Source of the DNA: Anoplopoma fimbria
Lineage: Eukaryota > Chordata > Actinopteri > Perciformes > Anoplopomatidae
Reading direction: 5' to 3'
Length of the DNA stretch: 64,000 nt
NCBI RefSeq assembly: GCF_027596085.1
Contig: NC_072467.1
Span: forward strand, 3,520,861 to 3,584,860
The notes below the pieces were generated by a model. The model saw only the letters and a program-made list of their open reading frames with translations. It was not told the DNA's origin and did no database searches. Positions 56,460-64,000 of this stretch are shown in pieces. Numbering within the stretch: position 1 is the first letter of the stretch; the number at the start of each line of letters is the position of its first letter. The position numbers and the translations under genes are program-made.

Positions 56460-57965
56460 TGCATGTACAGTAGTAACCCATTTGTTATTTTCATTAACAT
56501 GGTGGGAGACACATTTCGAATCTCAAACTATGTCGTCATTAACATTAAAAAAGGTCACACTCGCAGTGCTGTTAGACAGACAAAATACATGTGAAGGTTT
56601 GACTGGAATTTTATTTCCCAATGCTGCTATTGTAAAAACAAAGTATTAGATGCAAGTAACACAGATGTTTTACAGAAGGACACTTGTACATTGAAGGGGC
56701 GCTCACATGAAGATTTAGTGTAGTGGGAGATTTACAGCATAATGGTCTTATTAAGTTAAATAACACATTTTTAAAATTCAAGTCATACTGAATGTAAAGA
56801 AGAATAAAGTGCTTTCATGCATTCGTATTAACATTAAACTACTGATAATGTTATGCTGAGCTGACACACACAGAAAAGCAGAAGACTATAAAGCTTTAAA
56901 TAACACTTTGATAGTCAACATTCACAGTGATTCTTAATTTGGATAGGTGAAAGGCAAAACATTACAAGGCCTTAGATATGATTAAAGCAATTAAGGCTGA
57001 AAAACCTACCAAACAGTGAGAAAACTCAAAGAGATGCGTCATACAATTACAGTTTACAGATTAAAAAAAAAAACTTGTTGAGTTGTCCTTGTTAAGAGAC
57101 GTTAAGAAGCATCACGACAGATCATGGATTAGGGTTAGTGGTTATTTTGGCTAATTGTGTGCTCTGTGGGGTTTTGGGTGAAGGGTTAAAGTGGTTTCAT
57201 TGGAGGTTATTCTGGGTCTCTGTTCGCACTGAAGTAAAGCTACTTGTTTGCAGACAGAGATGAAGGTACTTTTAAGAGACAGGGTGGATTAGCGTTGAGC
57301 TCAAGTAAATTCAGATCAGCAGGATCACCATTGATGACGATAGCAGACATTAGTCAGGTAGGCCAGCAATTCATTCACAGTTTTCCTTGTTAGCATACAT
57401 AGAGTCTAAATGGTTCTTTTTGTATGAATGCCAAAACACCTAGCACTCTAGTTTCACTGCAGTAAATTGGCGGTGATGGCCAATAACGCTAAGTACCAAC
57501 CCTGCGTTTGTATACAATATATTACTAACTGGAACAGCCAATGTGTTTTGGGATAAAATAAATGCTCCACGGTTTACTTTTTATATCAATATAATGAGAC
57601 CATTTTGGTAGTTAACTATGTAGCAATTTTTAAAAAATGGAATGATACTGAATAAACCAATAGAATGTTCTCTGACAAGGTATTTTATTTGTTTGCTCCA
57701 AAATATTCAATCTTGCAAACAGATATTGTATACCTGCTTCATTTATTCAAAGAAACTTGCTGAACATAATCCAGCCAGCGATTACGTTTGTCATTACGAT
57801 GCAATTGGGAAAACTATCTGGTACAAACTTTTTCTCTAGGAGAAAGGGTTATAAGGACCGACATCGCAGGCTTATTTTGGGCCCTAACTGTGTCATTGAT
57901 GAAAAACCAAATGACCTGGCTAACCTTCCAGCGTTTGACGGTAAAAGCATCAGTAGATTTGTGGT
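56460..57965 (-). other. adm2: Probable 3' UTR and downstream flank of adm2
   Basis: AT-rich sequence after the TAA at 57966-57968 with several minus-strand AATAAA candidates (for example near 57683 and 56610). No other coding gene is seen. Confidence 0.35.
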
Positions 57966-63796
<5,831 letters not shown>

Positions 63797-64000
63797 GGCG
63801 GCACAGTGGAGACGCACAGTCCGGGGGATGGCGGATCTCAGAAAAACCAAAAAATATTTATTTATATATTTTAATTGATTTCTTTTAAAAGCAAAGCAAT
63901 CCTGTCGAAACTCTTCTGGAGTTGTCAAATTGTAAGTTATTTTAAGAAGTAGTTTGTCCCATATAGACGAGTGACAGCATCATTAATCTGGTCTGCTGCA

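Overview
The window is nuclear DNA of a teleost fish, probably a percomorph. The evidence is compact intron-containing vertebrate genes with GT-AG splice sites, long GT/AC microsatellites, and fish interspersed repeats: a tRNA-derived SINE with a (TGTAA)n tail, a LINE-like 3' end with a (TTATC)n tail, small foldback elements with AAAGGG..AGTTCAC-type ends, and a pogo-like element. There is no prokaryotic gene, CRISPR array or viral genome. Gene models were built by joining exons by eye, using splice sites, reading phase and remembered vertebrate family proteins; no alignment was run.

Layout, left to right. (1) 403-12683, + strand: 3' part of a beta-1,4-N-acetylgalactosaminyltransferase gene, closest to B4GALNT3 (18 exons seen; the cytoplasmic/transmembrane start lies left of the window). 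(2) 16062-17597, - strand: a complete 185-codon troponin I gene, slow-skeletal-like, convergent with (1). (3) 21.2-42.8 kb, + strand: C2CD5 (CDP138), a C2-domain phosphoprotein of insulin-stimulated GLUT4 vesicle traffic, with a 5' non-coding exon, about 27 core coding exons and several frame-preserving optional exons; one exon carries an apparent 1-base frameshift. (4) 43233-49275, + strand: lipase maturation factor 2 (lmf2), 14 exons. (5) 50243-55044, - strand: myo-inositol oxygenase (miox), 10 exons, tail-to-tail with lmf2. (6) 57966-63796, - strand: adrenomedullin 2/intermedin (adm2), two coding exons separated by a 5.3 kb repeat-rich intron.

The genes are not a functional pathway. The adm2-miox-lmf2 block has the same order and relative orientation as on human chromosome 22q13.33, so it is an old syntenic group. 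It lies next to C2CD5 and B4GALNT3, both on human chromosome 12p.

I found no convincing undescribed system. The most useful second looks are the C2CD5 frameshift and its cassette exons, the two competing reading frames at the lmf2 C-terminus, several perfect hairpins, and a GT/AC inverted microsatellite pair in the adm2 intron.
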